DNA of 64,000 nt from Saururus chinensis (lineage: Eukaryota > Streptophyta > Magnoliopsida > Piperales > Saururaceae): assembly GCA_035235625.1 (NCBI GenBank), contig CP141142.1, positions 17,184,995 through 17,248,994 of the forward strand, given 5' to 3'. The notes under the pieces are model-generated. The model was not told where the DNA came from, ran no database searches, and worked only from the letters and a program-made list of their open reading frames with translations. Positions within the stretch are counted from its first letter, which is position 1. Every line of letters starts with the position of its first letter. The translations under genes and the position numbers were made by a program. This document shows, one piece after another, positions 48,310 to 59,220 of the stretch.

Positions 48310-48860
48310 CCCACAAAGAATTGCCACACAAATTTGAGGCTTGACCAAATTTGTGATCTTCGTTTGGGTAAAATCAGGTTAAAGGACTCCTCCGGCCAAC
48401 TTAACTATATATTACATGTGGAACACACCACAGTCTTCGTTCGTCTCTTGATATGGGCATTTGTTGTTCTTCGTCAATGGCCCCTTTATTAAACCCTTTA
48501 TGTGCAAGACCCTTTCCATTTCTCCAGCAACACATTTCTGAATGTGGTCCACCTCTACAAAGTGGTGATTGTGGTCGCCCTTTAGTGGGTTATACCAGCT
48601 AAGCCTCTTCTCCCTGCAGCGGTCAATTAGCAGAAGAAAATGGCCAATGATGTATATCAAAATGAAACCACTCTCGGTGTTAACATTCAGCTTCTTCATC
48701 AAGTTGCCAACAATTTTGGGGGGTGCATCTCCTCCTTGTCATGCTGCATCCCAATGTTGTAGTAATGCTGGATCGCAAATCTACTAAAAAAATAGTTGGG
48801 ATAAAGTATGGGATATCTTGTACTGTACTCCTCTAGAAGTTAGCTGAAGACGTCTATGAC
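48310..48860 (-). pseudogene. Ulp1-type (C48) cysteine protease domain of the MULE
   Basis: Ulp1 proteases cleave SUMO-type conjugates. The minus-strand exon begins after a splice-acceptor-like TTTTAG (about 48861) with VIDVF-stop-LLEEYSTRYP, then NYFFSRFAI. The catalytic His lies in IIGHFLLLIDRCREKRLSWY; the expected Asp is Asn in WYNPL; the Gln and Cys are kept in CPYQETNEDCGVF near 48425. The frame continues degraded to about 48310. Ulp1-like genes hitch-hiking in plant MULEs are known, and this fits that class. The internal stop and Asp-to-Asn change suggest loss of activity, though some carried Ulp1-like genes naturally lack part of the triad. Confidence 0.8.
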
Positions 48861-49169
48861 CTAAAATCATCAACAAAATAATATTGTTAGTGATAAGATG
48901 GCGTACTATAAGCCGTGACACTACAAACACTACATGTGACTAGATTGTGTAACCAATGACATTACATAAATTATGTCATGTAATCACAAATACGATAGTG
49001 ATACACAATAATATCATTTGAAAATTATCGTGTCATTGATACAACAATATTTGGATGTTTCGTATTATCAATAAAGTGGTAAACATAAGTGGTCGTTGCC
49101 ACTTTTCACTTTTTGTGCGATTAATAACATGCTATGTAATGCAATGTATGTTTAAGAACACGATATTAA

Positions 49170-51830
49170 CTCATTAATTATGCACTCCTGCCTAAGAAGA
49201 GACATATAGTTAGTGTGGAGAAGCGTCATCATGGGCCATTCCTTGTGTGGGTGTGCCAAAAAATCTTGGATGGTCTCATGATCTTCAACCCATTGAATAT
49301 CTATGTAGAACACCATCTATAGATCAAGTTAGTTGTGTGGCACCAAAGCAACCTCCTCCTTGTCCTTCTGCTGCTCAGTGTGTTCTTCCATGTCTATCAC
49401 TTGTCAGATACTTTCTCATAGTTCCTGGTCAACTAGAGCTGTATCTGATATGTGGCACTGCTAGAAGCAACATTTGAGCCCTCCATTTCCGGGGTCAAAG
49501 ACTTTGTTGAAAATGCATGTGGTGCAAGGATATCATATGGGGCAGGGACAGATGTCAATGGAACTTTATCCTCTTGGCTTTGCATTCTATGCCTCACTTT
49601 CTAGGTGTCTCGACTTTGCAATCTTGTCTTCATATAGCTGCTATATACCTTTGGCTTCTTCATGCTTTTTTTTCCACTTCTTTTTCCTCCCAGGATTGAA
49701 CAACTTCCACATTTCTTTTCTTGATGAATCTTGTTATTATGGTCCTTTTAACCTTCAGACTCTTCTTCTTCTTTATTGGGGAGCCAGCTTTTGGCTCCTT
49801 TTTTTTGTACATATAACAAGTAACAATTCGTATTAGTAAATACACGACATGAAAAATAAGCATGTTATTGATGACATGACTTGTCCACCTATCGTATTGA
49901 AAGTAATATGTTAATATAAATAATCGTGTTATCTCACTGACCACTACCATATCATTTTCTTATAAAATGACTGTGTGTTTGCATGTGATTGATGACACAA
50001 TAATCCCCAAACTAACACGATAACTGAAAATGTTGTGTAATTGAAAATATACTTACGCAAAATGAAATACTCGTCAACAGATTGAGGGACATATTTTCTT
50101 TGCTCTTCACAAGGAGATTGGTGAATAGCTTCACTTGATTTGGAAGTTCTAGCTTTGATTTGAACGACGTCTCTCCTTCGCTTATTGGCGAAGGGGTTGC
50201 TGCATGTCAGATCTCCGGTTGAGGTGGTTCGTGCAGCTGCTCAGCCTCTGGTTCAAGTGGGGGTTGCATCTATTCTATTAAGCTTGTTGCAACCTCTAAA
50301 GTGTTTTTAACCCTCTGGAGCGCAACTTGCACACTATCGGTGCTCTAAGCCTACTCCCCATATAGAATGGCCTTCTCCAAAACTATGTCAATGATCCTGG
50401 TCATGACATTGACTGACATGGCGAAGTTGTCAATTACATCTTTGCCAAATTGGAATTGCCCTGATGTCTAGGAACAATGGTCATGAACGGGTATCATTGT
50501 CGTCTATATCATGGTATGCATAGTCACCTTCTTAGCCTTCGGGGCCGCCCTTTGGCCATTGGTGAAGTGGGCCTCTTCAACAATTGGTGTTATTTGCATA
50601 AACACTTGTGAATCTGGCTCCAGCCACATGAGTACCTCCGCATGCCACTTCCTCATCCTGTGATGAGCCAATAGCTTCTTCCTCTCCTTTTCATCTGTCG
50701 GGTCAAGTTTTGTAGCCTTCTCCATGGCTATATGGAGGAGCACTTGGTGCCCATATAGAGGTATGCTAAAAAAACCACACCTAGTGGACAAGGCAAAACA
50801 ATCCCATTAATAGTGTACATATGTCATGTATATCGTGTCATGGATAACACATTTATTAAACTCATTGTGTTATCGATTACATGCAATTCTCGGTTCATGT
50901 AATTGCGTACTATATCATCTTACTGATAACACGATACAAACACTTTCGTGTTACATATCATGTTTTCGTACACACGATACACAAACTATCATGTTATTCA
51001 TATTACAATATACCTAAAGTATGTATATAATATCATGTTATTCATACTACACTAATCGATCTGATCAAGTTATGAATAATACGACATTTACCTAGAGCAC
51101 AAATGAAGCCCCAACAAGAATTTCGGTGGTGGCAGAGCCCTCATCTTGTCTACTCCTGATATTTCGATGGGTTGATGATATGTCTCGAATCAACATATCA
51201 TGAACAACTCCATCACAGTTGTACCTGTCCACAACTGTCAGATTATCTATGAAGTCACACAGAGATGGGGAGACAAATCTGTTGCTTTGTGTGAATAAAA
51301 TGAGGACCCCCATGTGTACGATGGCCAACCATGCTGAATCCTCGTCAGCGACAATATGTCTGTTGTAGCCACTTCTTTCAAAATTTCTTCAATCAGATTC
51401 TTCTCCGTCTGCTTCCCTAGAAGGAACTTTTTAAAGAATTGCCCCTTCCTTGGGCAGCCTTCTCCTCACCACTATCCAACTTCAACGGGTTCCCTTTCGC
51501 ATTCAAACCCATTATCAGTGCAACTTCTTTGACAGTCAGGGGTATTATTTTGCCCCGAATATTGAAAACTTCTTGTGAGTCATCCCATCACTCACCTATT
51601 AAAAAGTTCAGGAGCGGCTTAGAGATAATTATTGGCTCTCAATCATATAATGGGTAGAACCCAATCTCCTCCAAGATTGCCTTGCATCCTAGCCTCTATT
51701 CAATGAGGTCTTTTGATAGTCTAAGTCCAGCGGGGAAACTGTTCGTTCCCGGACCCAGTCTCCTCCCATATATATTCTCTTCTTCTTCTCTTCTGATGCC
51801 TTTACTAATTCTACCATTTGACTGTATTTT
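49170..51830 (-). pseudogene. Upstream exons of the MULE Ulp1-like gene (degraded)
   Basis: Minus-strand segments separated by palindrome-filled gaps. One encodes LAIVHMGVLILFTQSNRFVS followed by CDFIDNLTVVDRYNCDGVVHDML (51320-51220), resembling the DUF1985-type plant mobile domain found N-terminal to Ulp1 in MULE-carried genes. Another encodes DPTDEKERKKLLAHHRMRKW near 50720-50660. A third carries a Lys/Glu-rich linker near 49660-49760. The order N-terminal domain, linker, Ulp1 is as expected. Exon limits are not fixed. Confidence 0.5.
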
Positions 51831-52452
51831 TGTAGCTATTCATCTATAAAAGATGGTATACATATGTATATCAACAATGAGTCGTGACCAAAATCAAAGA
51901 GTCACTTGATCACATTATGTAACTAACGTACAAATGCACACTAAAAGTATATATATTATGTTATCGAGTACACGATATGATGCCTTCTTAGACACGATAG
52001 CATAGCAATTAAATGTCGTCTTTTGAATATCGTGTTATTAATAATACGTTATGTATGCTACGCATACACGATAGGAGGACATCTATATCGAATATTGTAT
52101 TATCAATAACATGATATATTACATATCGTATCAGTCTACTGAGGAGATAAAAGTAGTAACCACATCATGTGTTCCATATCATGATATAACATCATGTATA
52201 TGGACATACAATTTATAGCTAGAGAAAGGCCTTACCATAAAATTGATCCGAGCCGGATAAACCCCTCGATCGGCTAGTGATTCTCGCCAAAGTTCACTTC
52301 TTTACCAGGATCGCGTCAGTATACACTCTGACGGAACCTCACTTTGAGGCTGAAAATTTTGAAATCACCTTTCGAAAACAAGAAAAACTGGACTTTGCGG
52401 AATTTTTTCATGTCTTACTGTTTGAACTTTGGAAATCGACTGGAGTTTTTTC

Positions 52453-52592
52453 GAAATCGCTGGTGGGATGGGTCGGAAATCGGAACTCACGCTACATATT
52501 CGCTTCTCGCTAATCGGACTGTTGAAATCGCCGGTGGGATGGGTTAGAAATCGGAACTTCCACTATATTCACTTCTCACTGATCGGATTGTC
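52453..52592. repeat. Two tandem 69/71-bp units near MULE right end
   Basis: Units at 52453-52523 and 52524-52592 share GAAATCGCyGGTGGGATGGGT, then a GGAAATCGGAACT-like core, and a CGGACTGTTG/CGGATTGTCG end, with a partial third copy (GAAATTGCC). They may be subterminal repeats. Confidence 0.85.
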
Positions 52593-52690
52593 GAAATTGC
52601 CTATCTTTGAAGTCATTTGTGTGTAAATGCGACCATGTAAAAAGTTAGCACGATATAAAACCCTAAACCCTTACATGGGTATTTATGTTC

Positions 52691-53819
52691 AAAACTTTTC
52701 TTATATTGTATAAGTCCGAGTTTATTAATATTTTTAAAAAAAAACTAAAGAATATAAAATATTATATTTTTTAGCCAAGCAATATGGAAAAAACTCTATA
52801 CTAAAACAAATCACTGGGAATTTGTACTGACATGATACGAGTAGTGAGTGCAGCTTTAATTAAAGTTGCTTGCCCCGGCTTGGCTCAAAAGTTGGGATTT
52901 TCATCTAATCAATGATTGTCCACTTTAGACATCAATGACCAACTCTCAGTGTACCATTTAGCACCAGTAAGCCCCACGTAAATACCAATGCCACTTCTAT
53001 TCGAAACTGAAAAAGTTCCTCTAATTGTAGGCTTGTAGCCAACTTCCTTCCATCAATATTCAGGATTTGTCAAGTATAATCAGTTCTCGTGACCCACACA
53101 TCACCAAGAAAGTGGTAAGGGCGAAACTTGGGAACAAGATCCAATGATTCCCAACGTTACCTCCTGCACAGGTACATGAGTCATACATTACGTTCATGAA
53201 ACCATTTTTCTAATATTCAGACTACAAAGGATGCGGGTTTTGTCCTTGATTTTTGAACAGTCCTGGAATGTTACAGAAATTTTGGACTACATAGAAATGA
53301 TTTTGCAATCCGAAGCATTGTCCCTTGTTAAAAAATGACATCATTGGAGGTGACACACGCTTACTAATCTCTATCCCGCCGAAAGGGCCAAAGAAAGGTT
53401 GGAGGTGACATAGTTGCAAGTAACTATTTCTCCTTTTTGAGTTTGCTTTTGGACCTGTTTATGTGAATTGTGTGGATTGTAGTGATCGACCTGAAAAATA
53501 ATTGATGTGCTCTGATGTGGCAAAAGAAGCTTTGGCATTAAGGATCGAAGCAATTACTTTTTCTATGTGATCATTGAGTCATACTTTTCCTCTTTTGAAC
53601 ATTCAACAATTAGCTATCGATATTCTATGCTCTTGTATTGATCATTTTCTGCATCAGACGAGATCTTTATGGCCCATATTACGAATTGTATCCTTCTTCC
53701 TATTTGATAGAACACGGACCACAAGGACACAAATCATGCTATTTTGATGTAAAAATTCATCGCTGTTCAGTTGTAGCACTTAAATATGCTACCTTGTATA
53801 AGATAATCCATATAAATTA
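52691..53819. other. Unassigned DNA inside Harbinger intron
   Basis: Mixed-composition DNA between MULE and MITE. Minus-strand frames at 53222-53419 and 53371-53553 show no recognisable domain. Nothing is supported. Confidence 0.5.
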
Positions 53820-54009
53820 CTCCTTCTCTCCCATATTTATAGTTATATTTAAAAAATAATAATTTTTATTAAATGGCGAAACATACATCTATGAAAAAGG
53901 AAAATAAGCTTATAATACTCTTTTTTAAGTACCTAATTACTTAAATAAAGCTACTAATATGGAACACATTTTTTTACTAAATGGAGCAATTAATTTAAGA
54001 CCAAGGGAA
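53820..54009. mobile_element. Stowaway-like MITE, 190 bp
   Basis: The left end CTCCTTCTCTCCCATATTTATAG and the right end (minus strand) TTCCCTTGGTCTTAAATTAATTG are degenerate versions of the Stowaway terminus CTCCCTCCGTCCC. TA target duplications lie at 53818-53819 and 54010-54011. Confidence 0.7.
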
Positions 54010-54760
54010 TATCATTTATCTTACATAATTTATTAAAATCCAACATAAACCAGAAACACTACAGTGCCAAAAACACTATTAAACAGAAAGAAATAAACTG
54101 CTTACGCAATCTCTTTATTTAAGAGTTATACAAGTGTACCATTTTCATTCATGCACACAGGCAACAACATATCTCATACGTATATGTAAGCAGGGCAGAT
54201 TATAATTTTACCTATCTATTGCGTCTATTTGAGACTCACTAAAAAACAAGTCCATTAAATGACTCATGCCCAGAATTGTCTTGAATCCTATTAATAGGCT
54301 TAGTTGTAGGAAGCTATGGTCTTTATCTTTGTTAGGCAATAAGCTTAGTTGTAAGGGGACATGCTTATGAAATAGAATAAAAATAAAAATAATATTTAAT
54401 GCATACTAAAAAGCTCCTGCTTTTCTTGTTATAATAGTTATAATTACTTATGCGTTTAATTTTTCTAGTAGCATCTTTATTATAAATTTTAATTATTTAA
54501 ATTAAGCAAAATGAAGTTATTAATAAGGAATTAATTTTTTTACTAAATGGAGCTATTAATTGAGGAGGGAGGAAGTACCATTTATCTTACATAATTTATT
54601 AAAATTCAACATAAACCGTAAACACTATAGTGCCCAAAAAAACCACTGAACAAAAAGATAAAAACTGCTTACGCAATCTTTTTAAGCGTCATACAAGCGT
54701 ACCATTTTTATTCATGCACACAAACAACAACATATCCTGGACTTACATGTAAGAGCTTGA
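54010..54760. repeat. Tandem duplication containing a second MITE 3' end
   Basis: About 185 bp after the MITE (54010-54195: ATCATTTATCTTACATAATT ... CATGCACACAGGCAACAACATAT) recurs at 54576-54760. The second copy is also preceded by a MITE right end (minus strand CTTCCTCCCTCCTCAATTAA, ending 54575). The period is about 566 bp, consistent with a direct duplication of MITE plus flank. Confidence 0.8.
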
Positions 54761-56109
54761 AAGTGAAATGGAACTCCCACAAGACCAGTGGTTTTGTGTG
54801 GAAATCAAGGTACAAAGGACTCATCCAAAGGCCAGGTAGAGCCATCCTATTAATGTCAAGGAAAATCTTGGCCAGTCTTAATCTTCAAAACGCCAAATGA
54901 GACTGGGAATGTCGTCATCCCTACTAACCAAAAGAATTAAAGAAAAGCACTCCAAAATATCATTATATTTATGGAATAGTTACATGACATTCCGGCAGCT
55001 ATGGGGCCAGATGCATTTTTTGGCCCCTATTGATCGTGCGGGTGATGTATGATATATCATTTCGCACTGCTAAAATGCGAAAAGCTGAAGTTTGATAAAC
55101 AGATTATGCATTGAAATGTCCTACTGTTGGCCCGCCCTGGTGGACTTTGTTGCCCGGCCACCTCCATGGAAGATGTTTGGTCTTTGCAAGGCCCCATTAC
55201 ACTGGAATTCTTCTTGAACGTGATGTTGACAGGGGGAAAGTAAGTTAATATGAGCCTGACGTGTTTCTAACAAAGTTTGACGTATGTTGTTTGCATGCGA
55301 GAGATATTCAACGTAATGACGCTTTAGTTTTCTCTGTTTATGTCATTCTAACTTTCTAAGCAACAGCAAATTTGACTGTCCTATCGCAAGTTCTACACGT
55401 ACATGAAAGTTGCCTCTTATCATCGTTTGTGTTCAATGACTTTTTATAAGGACGTACCCCGCTCATATCGCTGCCACTTCTCTAAAATCTAAACATTTAT
55501 CTTGTAGAAAAAGCGGCTTATGCATAAAAAATTTGATCAATTACACAAATAATTACTCCCTGCTTTAAAAGGAAGTTATGAAAGACTAAGCAGTTTATTG
55601 ATTATGAACATTCTTTTTACCAACAAGTATACCTAGTAAGCTCATTGGTTACTTTTACATCAGATGGCTCTCTTTAGCTGCTCCCATTTGCGCTACCGAA
55701 GCCATGGTTTTAAAAACTGGCACGGCTGGTTGGACTGGGTTCAATCGGATCCAGTCGACTTTCCGGGTTATTGATGGTTAAACAAGGTTTTTGTCTAGTA
55801 GAACTGGGATTTACACTAATTGAACCAAGTCAATTTATGACTTTGAATACATGTGTTGTGTGGAGTGTTATTATGAGCAGCATGGAAGACATAGCTGCGT
55901 GCAGTGGAAACTATTATATCTAGGGTTGTTAATGAGCCAATCTCAAATATTAAACGGCTAATTTGAGCTAGACTCAAATTCAAACTCCAATCTCCAATCA
56001 AGCCCAATTAAACTCTTGATAGCACACCACAAGCAGTGATATTAGATCCGCGTTTTTACCCATATTTTAAGGTTTGAGCTTACATTTCTTTTTACTTTTA
56101 TTTCTATAG
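54761..56109. other. Unassigned Harbinger intron DNA
   Basis: No gene is supported. A foldback-like GGTGATGTATGATATATCATTTCGC lies near 55029, and GGTTTTAAAAACTGGCACGG near 55707 resembles termini of plant MITEs. TTTTATTTCTATAG at 56096-56109 is a good splice acceptor for the transposase exon. Confidence 0.5.
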
Positions 56110-56897
56110 ATGTACATATAAAGGCAATTGTTTATGGGGCTAGAAAGGCAAACTATCGTAATAGGCACGGATTGTTGTCACTAAATGTATTAGCAGCATG
56201 CACATTTGATATGCAATTTATATATATTCTTGCTAGATGGGAAGGTTCTGCAAATGATTCAAGGATTTTAAAAAAAACTATAGGGAGATCTAATGGTCTT
56301 CCATTGCTAGAAGGTATTATTGTAGTTTTAATTTGTTTACTTTTTATTTTAATTTTATTAGGGAGGGGCACACTTATATTATTGTAATTTATCTTTTGAA
56401 CAGGGAAATTTTATTTGGTAGATTGTGGCTATCCAAATAGACATAATTTTTTAGCACCATATCGTGCAACTCGTTATCATCTCAGCAAGTATAGTACACA
56501 AGCTAGAAGTCATCCACGCAATGCAAATGAAGTATTTAATCGTCAACATGCATCTTTGAGGAATGTTATTGAGAGGATTTTTGGGGGCTTAAAATCATGT
56601 TTCAAATTTTTTAAAGATCATCCACCTTCATTTCCATATGAAACTCAAGTGAAGATGGTTTTTGCTTGTTGTGGATTACATAATTACCTTCGCAGGGAAA
56701 ATTGTGAAGATGTATTTGATTCTGATAATGAAGAGGAAGAAGCACCACGAAATGTCCCATTAGATCCTAATGTAGATTCAGATTTAGATGACGATATGGC
56801 ATCTCAAGTTGAACAAAGGGCACCGGCTAATGCATGGAGAGATGGAATAGCTGCAGAAATGTGGAACGATGCAACGTTTATGACTATGGGCTTATAA
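56110..56897 (+). pseudogene. Harbinger transposase, C-terminal catalytic part
   Basis: It begins at ATAGATGTACATATAAAGGC: the first catalytic Asp motif, normally DGTHI, is reduced to DVHI by a 3-nt loss. Next come RHGLLSLNVLAACTFDMQFI and ARWEGSANDSRIL. A GT..AG intron (56314-56403, 90 bp) restores LEGKFYLVDCGYPNRHNFLA with the second Asp. Then APYRATRYHL, HASLRNVIERIFGGLK with the catalytic Glu, and CCGLHNYLR, as in DDE_4 family transposases. An acidic tail (DNEEEE, DLDDDM) ends at TAA 56895-56897. This half is open throughout. Confidence 0.92.
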
Positions 56898-57239
56898 ATT
56901 GTGTTTTGGATAATTTAGTGATCTTGAGTATTATTGTATGCAACTTTTTTTATTAAAAAAGTTATTTTTATATTATTAATACTTTTAGTTGATATTTTAA
57001 TGATATGTTTGAAGTTACTTAATTAGTTAATTATGTATTAGTCACATTTGAAATATGTAGGTTAACTTTCTTAGGAGTTAATTATTTTGAAATTCGATAA
57101 TTTAAATCCAGGTATTCTAGCAATACCAAATTTGGGCATCCAATTATTTAAGAATATGACAGCTCAAATCCAAGAACTTGGCTTATATTCTAAAATTTCA
57201 TATTTTAAATCGTGAATTTTAAAATCTCCAACGAAACTG
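56898..57239 (+). other. Harbinger 3' region
   Basis: AT-rich 3' sequence ending AAAATCTCCAACGAAACTG, the right inverted repeat. No gene. Confidence 0.65.
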
Positions 57240-57242
57240 TAA

Positions 57243-58136
57243 AGGAAAAAAAAATTGGTTGAATTGTTTGAAGCGAAGATCCATTGGAACATGGTAAGAA
57301 ATGCAAAGAGAATTTTTGAAAAAAAATTTCCCCACCCATTGAACTAATACACTTAGAAAGAACGTCATGAATTTTTCACAAAAAGAAAATAAGACTTTCT
57401 TTCAATGTTGGGAGAGATTTAAAGAATTTTTGTTGTTGTGCCCACATCATGGATATGAAATATGGTGTACAATTAGTTTCTTTTACAATAGCTTGACTTC
57501 TCAAAGGAGGCAATTTGTTTAAATGATGTGAATGGAGAGTTTTTGAGTAAAGAACCTGAGGAAGCATGAGACTATTTTGATGTGTTGGCTAAAAATGCTC
57601 AATCGTGGGAAGATTCTAATGAATTTGAAAGTAATAATAACTAAAGGGGGCATGTACCTTCTTAAAGAAGAGGATGATGTAAAAGCAAAACTTACAAGTT
57701 TAACTAGAAAGGTTGAGACTATGGAAATTAATAGGGAAAACATATCTAAAGCTTCTCAAAAAGCACAAAATATTTGTAGTATATGTGAGAGTGATGGACA
57801 TCAAACACAAGATTGTCCAACAATCTCTTCTTTTCAAGAGGTGTTGCATACTCAAGCAAATTCTATGAATACCTATAAAAGGCCATTTTCTTCTCCTTAT
57901 TCTAAAACTTATACTCCTAATTGGAGAAATCATTATAACTTTAGTTGGAGAAATGAGTCTAATGTGCAGATACCCCCTTCTTCCTCAAATTATGTTCCAC
58001 CACATAAGAAGACTCTTAAAGACACATTGCAAACTTTCATGCAAAGCCAAGCAACAATAAAGAACCAAACAATGCAAGCCATCAATGACTCAAAGATTTC
58101 TATCACTCAATTGACCACAACTTTGAGCACTTAAGA
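57243..58136 (+). pseudogene. Athila gag, 3' part with zinc knuckle
   Basis: Gag resumes after the TAA duplication with GAAAAAAAAATTGGTTG, giving a WLNCLKRRSIGTW reading that matches the family motif following LFPFSL. ENKTFFQCWERFKEFLLLCP lies near 57390, and a perfect CCHC CSICESDGHQTQDC at 57775-57816. The A9 run leaves the junction one base out of frame. An S/N/Q-rich tail ends at TAA near 58134, after which the same frame continues into the protease region. Confidence 0.88.
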
Positions 58137-59220
58137 AAAAGAGAAGTTTCCTTCTCAACCTCAACCAAATCCTAAAGGTCAATTTGTAATTAAAAATTTA
58201 AATTCTTCAAGTTCACAAGAAGAGCATGCTAAGTCCATCACCACTTTGAGAAATAGAAAAGTCATTAAGAAAGATATTCCAATGAAGGTTGTTGAACCTA
58301 AGGAGTCTTTGAATTCTAAACATGGTGATGAACTTGACAACTCTGATTGTGTTTCTCCTATTCCTCCTCCTTTTCCTCAAAGATTACAATCTTCTTCTAT
58401 ATTAATGCAAAATGGTGATATTCTTAAAATTTTTAAACAAATAAAGATTAACATTCCTCTCTTAGATGACATTAAACAAATTCCATCTTATGCAAAATTT
58501 TTGAAAGACCTTTGTACAGTCAAGCGTAAGCTAAATGTACAAAAAAAGACATTTTTGACAGAACAAGTAAGTGCAATTTTACAACAAAACACCCCACCAA
58601 AATGTAAAGATCCTGGTTGCCCAACCATATCTTGTATAATTGGGAATTATAGAATTGAAAAAGCTTTGCCTGATCTTGGGGCAAGTGTTAATCTCTTACC
58701 TTATTCTGTTTATGAACAATTAGGACTCGGTGAATTGAAGCCCACAAGCATTACACTTCAACTTGCAGATCGCTCAATTAAAACACCAAGAGGAATTGTT
58801 GAGGATGTGCTAGTATAAGTAGAAAAGTTTTACTTTCCAGTTGATTTTTTTGTTTTGGACACACAACCAGTTTTGAATGCTTGTACTCAAATTCCTATCA
58901 TATTAGGCTGCCCATTTCTTGCTACTTCTAATGCTCTTATTAATTGTAAAAATGGTGTTATGAAGCTTTGTTTTGGAAATATGACTTTGGAATTGAATAT
59001 TTTTAATATTTGCAGGCAACTAGGAGATGATGATGAGGATGTGCATGAAGTGAATCTTTTAGAAAGTCTCGTTGATGACATGACTACATTTCTTCATTTT
59101 CTAATCCTCTTGAAGCGTGTCTTTCTTATTTTAATTTTGATGATGATGCTATGATTAATGATGTAAATTACTTGTTGGAGTCAACTCCATTATTGCATAC
59201 CGATAGGTTGAAGGACCGCT
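58137..59220 (+). pseudogene. Athila protease region
   Basis: An N-terminal KFPSQPQPNPKGQF-type linker, then NIPLLDDIKQIPSYAKFLKD near 58453. The aspartic protease active site DLGAS lies at 58672-58686, followed by LLPYSVYEQLGLGELKPTSI. TAA at 58816-58818 interrupts DVLV-stop-VEKFYFPVDFFVLD. IILGCPFLATSNALI near 58897 is the C-terminal protease motif. The linker to RT is frame-shifted near 59090-59150. Confidence 0.9.

Larger units (their letters stand above)
43770..52150. repeat. Dispersed 20-22-bp palindrome family, core CGTGTTA-n4-TAACACG
   Basis: More than 20 whole or half copies by eye, for example 43969-43990, 46202-46220, 46910-46930, 46942-46962, 47707-47728 (perfect 7-bp arms around TCCG), 50832-50850, 50914-50935 and 52029-52048. 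Copies lie in MURA introns, in the spacer between the two genes and between the Ulp1-gene exons. Exons lack them. Variants are largely C/T and G/A (CATGTTAT...AACATG). Confidence 0.85.
43100..52690 (+). mobile_element. Mutator-like element (MULE) with Ulp1-type gene
   Basis: A block of about 9.6 kb in the middle of the Harbinger transposase. It contains a plus-strand MURA-like transposase (43345-46760) and a minus-strand Ulp1-like gene (51830-48310), arranged convergently, as known for Ulp1-carrying plant MULEs (Kaonashi/CUMULE type). A CGTGTTA...TAACACG palindrome family fills its introns and spacers and is absent outside. No terminal inverted repeat or 9-bp target duplication could be seen, so the limits are set by the last related features. 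It may be a non-TIR MULE. Confidence 0.75.
36624..57239 (+). mobile_element. PIF/Harbinger DNA transposon with nested elements, 20.6 kb
   Basis: It interrupts Athila gag between TAA (36621-36623) and TAA (57240-57242), the 3-bp A/T-rich target duplication expected for PIF/Harbinger. The ends share an imperfect inverted repeat: AGTCGTTGGGGATTT on the left and, on the minus strand, AGTTTCGTTGGAGATTT on the right. The subterminal word TTAGTCGTTG occurs twice on the left (36631 and 36680). It carries both expected genes: a Myb/SANT-like ORF1 and a DDE transposase, on the plus strand. An 890-bp solo LTR and about 13 kb containing a MULE and MITEs are nested inside, so its own sequence is about 6-7 kb. 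Confidence 0.85.

Noticed and set aside
43100-52760. Terminal inverted repeats for the MULE
   Set aside because: By-eye comparison of the left end with the reverse complement of the right end showed no convincing match.
55020-55070. GGTGATGTATGATATATCATTTCGC foldback considered as a microRNA precursor
   Set aside because: The stem is too short and there is no extended pairing around it.
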